A DNA stretch of 6,977 nt. It comes from JBFGFG01 sp041627475 (GTDB lineage Bacteria; Actinomycetota; Nitriliruptoria; Nitriliruptorales; Nitriliruptoraceae). The stretch covers positions 1-6,977 of the forward strand of contig JBFKQZ010000171.1 of NCBI GenBank assembly GCA_041627475.1. Reading direction: 5' to 3'. The translations under genes and the position numbers were made by a program. Below, one piece after another: positions 5,140 to 6,977 of this stretch; the stretch's first letter is position 1, and each line of letters opens with the position of its first letter. The notes beneath the pieces were generated by a model. The model did not search any database. It was not told the DNA's origin and was given only the letters and a program-made list of their open reading frames with translations.

Positions 5140-5988
5140 GTGGCCGACCAGCTGCTTCGGGCGTCGATCATCATCATCGGTGACGAGCTGCTGGGTGGAT
5201 TCGTGCGCGACCGCAACACCCACTTCCTCGCTGGTCGGCTGCGCGAGCACGGGGTCCCGCTGGACCGCGTGCACGTCGTGCCCGACGAGTTCGACGACAT
5301 CGACGAGGCACTGCAGACGGAGCTGGGGCGCGCACGCCCCCGGCTGGTGCTGACGACGGGCGGGATCGGCTCGACGCCTGATGACATCACGTTCGAGGCG
5401 GTGGCCCGCAGCCTGGGCGTGGACGTCGTGGAGGAGCCGGTCATCGCGGAGCGGCTCGAGGGTGCGCTGGCGTGGACACGGGCGCAGGGACTGGAGGTCG
5501 ACGACGAGGCCGTGCACCAGTTCTTCCGCATGGCGCGCGTCCCCGAGGGTGCTCGGCTGGTCCGTGGCGGCTGGGCGCCGGCCGTGCAGGTCGACGTCGA
5601 CGGCGGCATCGATGCCCCCGGCGGTGCGACCGTCGTGATCCTGCCCGGCGTCCCCGGGCAGACCCGCGACCTGGTGGCCAACGGGGTCGAGCCCGACCTG
5701 CTCGCCGGACGCAACCCGGCATGGACGGTCGAGGAGGTGCACCACGGCTTCCCGGAGTCGGTGCTCAACCCGGTGTTCCTCCGGCTCGGCGAGGAGCACC
5801 CCGACGTCAAGCTCGGGTCGTACCCGGGCAACCCCATGATCGTCCGCCTGCAGGGCGAGCCCGACGCGGTCGCCGCGGCCGCCGCCTTCGTCCGCGGCGA
5901 GGTCGCTGCGCTCGAGGCCACGGAGGCCGGTGCGCGGGTGGCCGCCGCGTGGGGCGCTCGTTTCGACGACGCGGAGGACGACCGATGA
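5140..5988 (+). CDS. Short CinA-like protein (molybdopterin-binding fold, COG1058 type)
   Basis: 282 residues from GTG 5140, preceded by AGGGAGG (5129-5135) 4 nt away. The N-terminus SIIIIGDELLGGFVRDRNTH (10-29), followed by FLAGRLREHG, matches the start of CinA/MoaB-Mog domains (consensus GDELLxGxxxdxN). VLTTGGIGSTPDDIT, followed by FEAVARSLG, is the GGxGxxxDD loop. The middle has ILPGVPGQ, corresponding to the CinA LPGVPxEM motif. The C-terminal part (from about residue 210) fits the CinA KH-like domain. The separate C-terminal nicotinamide-nucleotide amidohydrolase (PncC) domain of full-length CinA, about 150 residues, is absent. Known family activity: COG1058 domains of some bacteria hydrolyse ADP-ribose-type pyrophosphates, and the fold also binds molybdopterin. 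Which applies here is unproven, and a competence role is not implied. The stop overlaps the mca start in ATGA, so the two proteins are probably translationally coupled. Confidence 0.88.
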   Translation: MADQLLRASIIIIGDELLGGFVRDRNTHFLAGRLREHGVPLDRVHVVPDEFDDIDEALQTELGRARPRLVLTTGGIGSTPDDITFEAVARSLGVDVVEEPVIAERLEGALAWTRAQGLEVDDEAVHQFFRMARVPEGARLVRGGWAPAVQVDVDGGIDAPGGATVVILPGVPGQTRDLVANGVEPDLLAGRNPAWTVEEVHHGFPESVLNPVFLRLGEEHPDVKLGSYPGNPMIVRLQGEPDAVAAAAAFVRGEVAALEATEAGARVAAAWGARFDDAEDDR

Positions 5989-6863
5989 GCGACGGGCCGG
6001 GCACGGCCGACCGACGGCTGCTGGTGGTGCACGCCCACCCCGACGACGAGTCGTCCAAGGGCGCGGCGACGTCGGCGCGCTACGCCGACGAGGGAGCCGA
6101 CGTCGTGCTGGTCACCTGCACCGGCGGTGAGGCCGGGGAGGTGCTCAACGAGAAGGTCGGCGAGGTGACGCCCGAGGAGATGCCCGCGCTGCGCGAGCGC
6201 GAGCTGGCCGCGGCGGTCGAGGCGATCGGCTTCGCCCGCACCTACGCGTTGGGTGAGCGCGACTCGGGCTGGCACGAGGACCTCGGGGAGATCCCCGGCG
6301 CCCCCTGCTTCTGGCACGCACCGATCGCACGGCCGGCCACGAGGCTGGCCGCGATCCTGCGCAGCGAACGGCCGCAGGTCGTCGTGACCTACCCGCCCGA
6401 CGGTGGCTACCCGCACCCCGACCACATCCGCACCCACGAGGTCACGATGGCGGCTGTCGACCTCGCGGCGGCCCCCGACGCCGAGGTCGAGGGCGAGCCG
6501 TGGGAGGTGGCGCGCGTCGTCGGCACGACGGTGTTCACGAAGCCGCGGGTGGTCGCGCTGCACGAGGCGATGCTCGCCGCGGGCCACGAGTCGCCGTACG
6601 CCGAGTGGCTCGACCCGGAGCAGGAGCGGCCCGAGCGCGACGCCGACCGGCTGCCGGTCGCTGCCCGGCTGGACGTCGCCGCCTGGTTCCCGCGTCGCGA
6701 TGCCGCGCTGCTCGCCCACGCCAGTCAGGTCGATCCCGACGGCCTGTGGTTCGCCGTACCGCGCGAGGTCGAGGCAGACGCCTGGCCGTGGGAGGAGTTC
6801 GTCTGTCTGCGACCGACCGAGATCGACGGGGCGCCGCTCGACGACCTCTTCGCCGGACTCTGA
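5985..6863 (+). CDS. mca: Mycothiol S-conjugate amidase (PIG-L/LmbE family)
   Basis: 292 residues, close to the 288 of M. tuberculosis Mca. This zinc amidase cleaves mycothiol S-conjugates of electrophiles and drugs into a mercapturic acid, which is exported, and GlcN-inositol, which is recycled (EC 3.5.1.115). Near the N-terminus is VVHAHPDDESSKGAATSARY (14-33). H18 and D21 are predicted zinc ligands and D20 the general base. GGYPHPDH (140-147) supplies H144 and the third zinc ligand H147. K25 matches Mca Lys19, where the deacetylase MshB has Ser, so this is Mca and not MshB. Other shared blocks are VTCTGGEAGEVLN (43-55), RDSGW (92-96) and HASQVDP, followed near the end by WPWEEF and the LFAGL terminus. 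Mca is cytosolic. GGAGG at 5973-5977 lies 7 nt before the ATG, which overlaps the upstream stop by 4 nt. The usual actinobacterial mca neighbour, greA, is not seen here. Confidence 0.95.
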   Translation: MSDGPGTADRRLLVVHAHPDDESSKGAATSARYADEGADVVLVTCTGGEAGEVLNEKVGEVTPEEMPALRERELAAAVEAIGFARTYALGERDSGWHEDLGEIPGAPCFWHAPIARPATRLAAILRSERPQVVVTYPPDGGYPHPDHIRTHEVTMAAVDLAAAPDAEVEGEPWEVARVVGTTVFTKPRVVALHEAMLAAGHESPYAEWLDPEQERPERDADRLPVAARLDVAAWFPRRDAALLAHASQVDPDGLWFAVPREVEADAWPWEEFVCLRPTEIDGAPLDDLFAGL

Positions 6864-6905
6864 CCGGAGCGCCTCGACGACTCCCCGAGCCTGTTGTGGC
6901 ATCGT

Positions 6906-6931
6906 GGAACCGGGCGGGGCCGCGTGGCGTC
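6906..6931 (+). promoter_or_regulatory. Possible ECF-sigma-type promoter before the right-edge gene
   Basis: GGAAC (6906-6910), a 17-nt spacer, then CGTC (6928-6931) resembles the GGAAY-N16/17-CGTY promoters used by actinobacterial extracytoplasmic-function sigma factors. It lies 31 nt before the ATG at 6962. In such GC-rich DNA the match could be chance. Confidence 0.25.
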
Positions 6932-6961
6932 CCACAGACGACCACGACCGGGAGATCAGGG

Positions 6962-6977
6962 ATGCGCACGACACGAC
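6962..6977 (+). CDS. Probable start of a further gene (only five codons visible)
   Basis: The ATG at 6962 is preceded by GGAG (6951-6954) at a 7-nt spacing, a good ribosome site, 98 nt after the mca stop. Only M-R-T-T-R is encoded before the window ends, so no product can be proposed. The Arg/Thr-rich opening would suit the positive n-region of a signal peptide but proves nothing. Confidence 0.45.

Noticed and set aside
5020..5799. N-terminal extension of the minus-strand membrane protein (569-residue reading)
   Set aside because: The extra 260 residues are antisense to the cinA-like gene and lack any hydrophobic or conserved pattern. The ATG at 5019 with its -10 box is a better start.
5985..6863. 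MshB (GlcNAc-inositol deacetylase) as the identity of the PIG-L protein
   Set aside because: The DDESSKG motif with Lys, the C-terminal WPWEEF/LFAGL blocks and the length match Mca. MshB has Ser at the Lys position.
4863..6974. 703-residue minus-strand open frame
   Set aside because: It runs antisense through the recognisable cinA-like and mca genes. Its composition is Ser/Arg/Pro-rich with no motif, so it is a long shadow expected in high-GC DNA.
1..6977. CRISPR array, tRNA, rRNA, insertion sequence or prophage
   Set aside because: No regularly spaced repeats, no cloverleaf or rRNA-like segments, no transposase or phage motifs and no flanking target duplications were seen on either strand.

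Overview
This window is high-GC chromosomal DNA that looks actinobacterial. It encodes a mycothiol S-conjugate amidase (mycothiol is essentially restricted to actinobacteria), a luciferase-like protein of the F420-dependent type, and a crotonyl-CoA carboxylase/reductase close to the Streptomyces-type enzymes. GTG starts, TANNNT -10 boxes and apparently leaderless starts fit the same group. I cannot name a genus. No mobile element, phage gene, CRISPR array, tRNA or rRNA is visible, and the genes look like ordinary resident metabolism.

Layout, left to right. (1) 1-375, minus strand: N-terminal part of a TrmH/SpoU-type RNA methyltransferase, cut by the window edge. (2) 480-989, plus: FxsA-family membrane protein, divergent from (1). 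(3) 1003-1260, minus: 85-residue two-helix membrane protein of unknown function, tail to tail with fxsA. (4) 1261-1502: divergent regulatory region with opposed -10 boxes around a TGTTC-N4-GAACA inverted repeat, then a long leader. (5) 1503-2852, plus: ccr. (6) 2872-2915: a 14-bp perfect stem, probably the ccr terminator. (7) 3006-4049, plus: LLM-class F420-dependent oxidoreductase. (8) 4050-4076: a stem-loop between convergent genes. (9) 4090-5019, minus: polytopic membrane protein of unknown function. (10) 5140-5988 and 5985-6863, plus: a short CinA-like protein and mca, joined by an ATGA overlap. (11) 6962 to the edge: probable first codons of another plus-strand gene.

The genes do not form one pathway. 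ccr supplies ethylmalonyl-CoA (polyketide extender unit or ethylmalonyl-CoA pathway), with no sister pathway genes in view. The clearest functional unit is the two-gene cinA-like/mca operon, which pairs a possible pyrophosphatase or molybdopterin-binding-fold protein with mycothiol-dependent detoxification. ccr and the oxidoreductase gene share an identical 9-mer upstream and may share promoter recognition. I saw no clear sign of a new defence or mobile system. The points worth following are regulatory sites, the short CinA next to mca, and the two uncharacterised membrane proteins.
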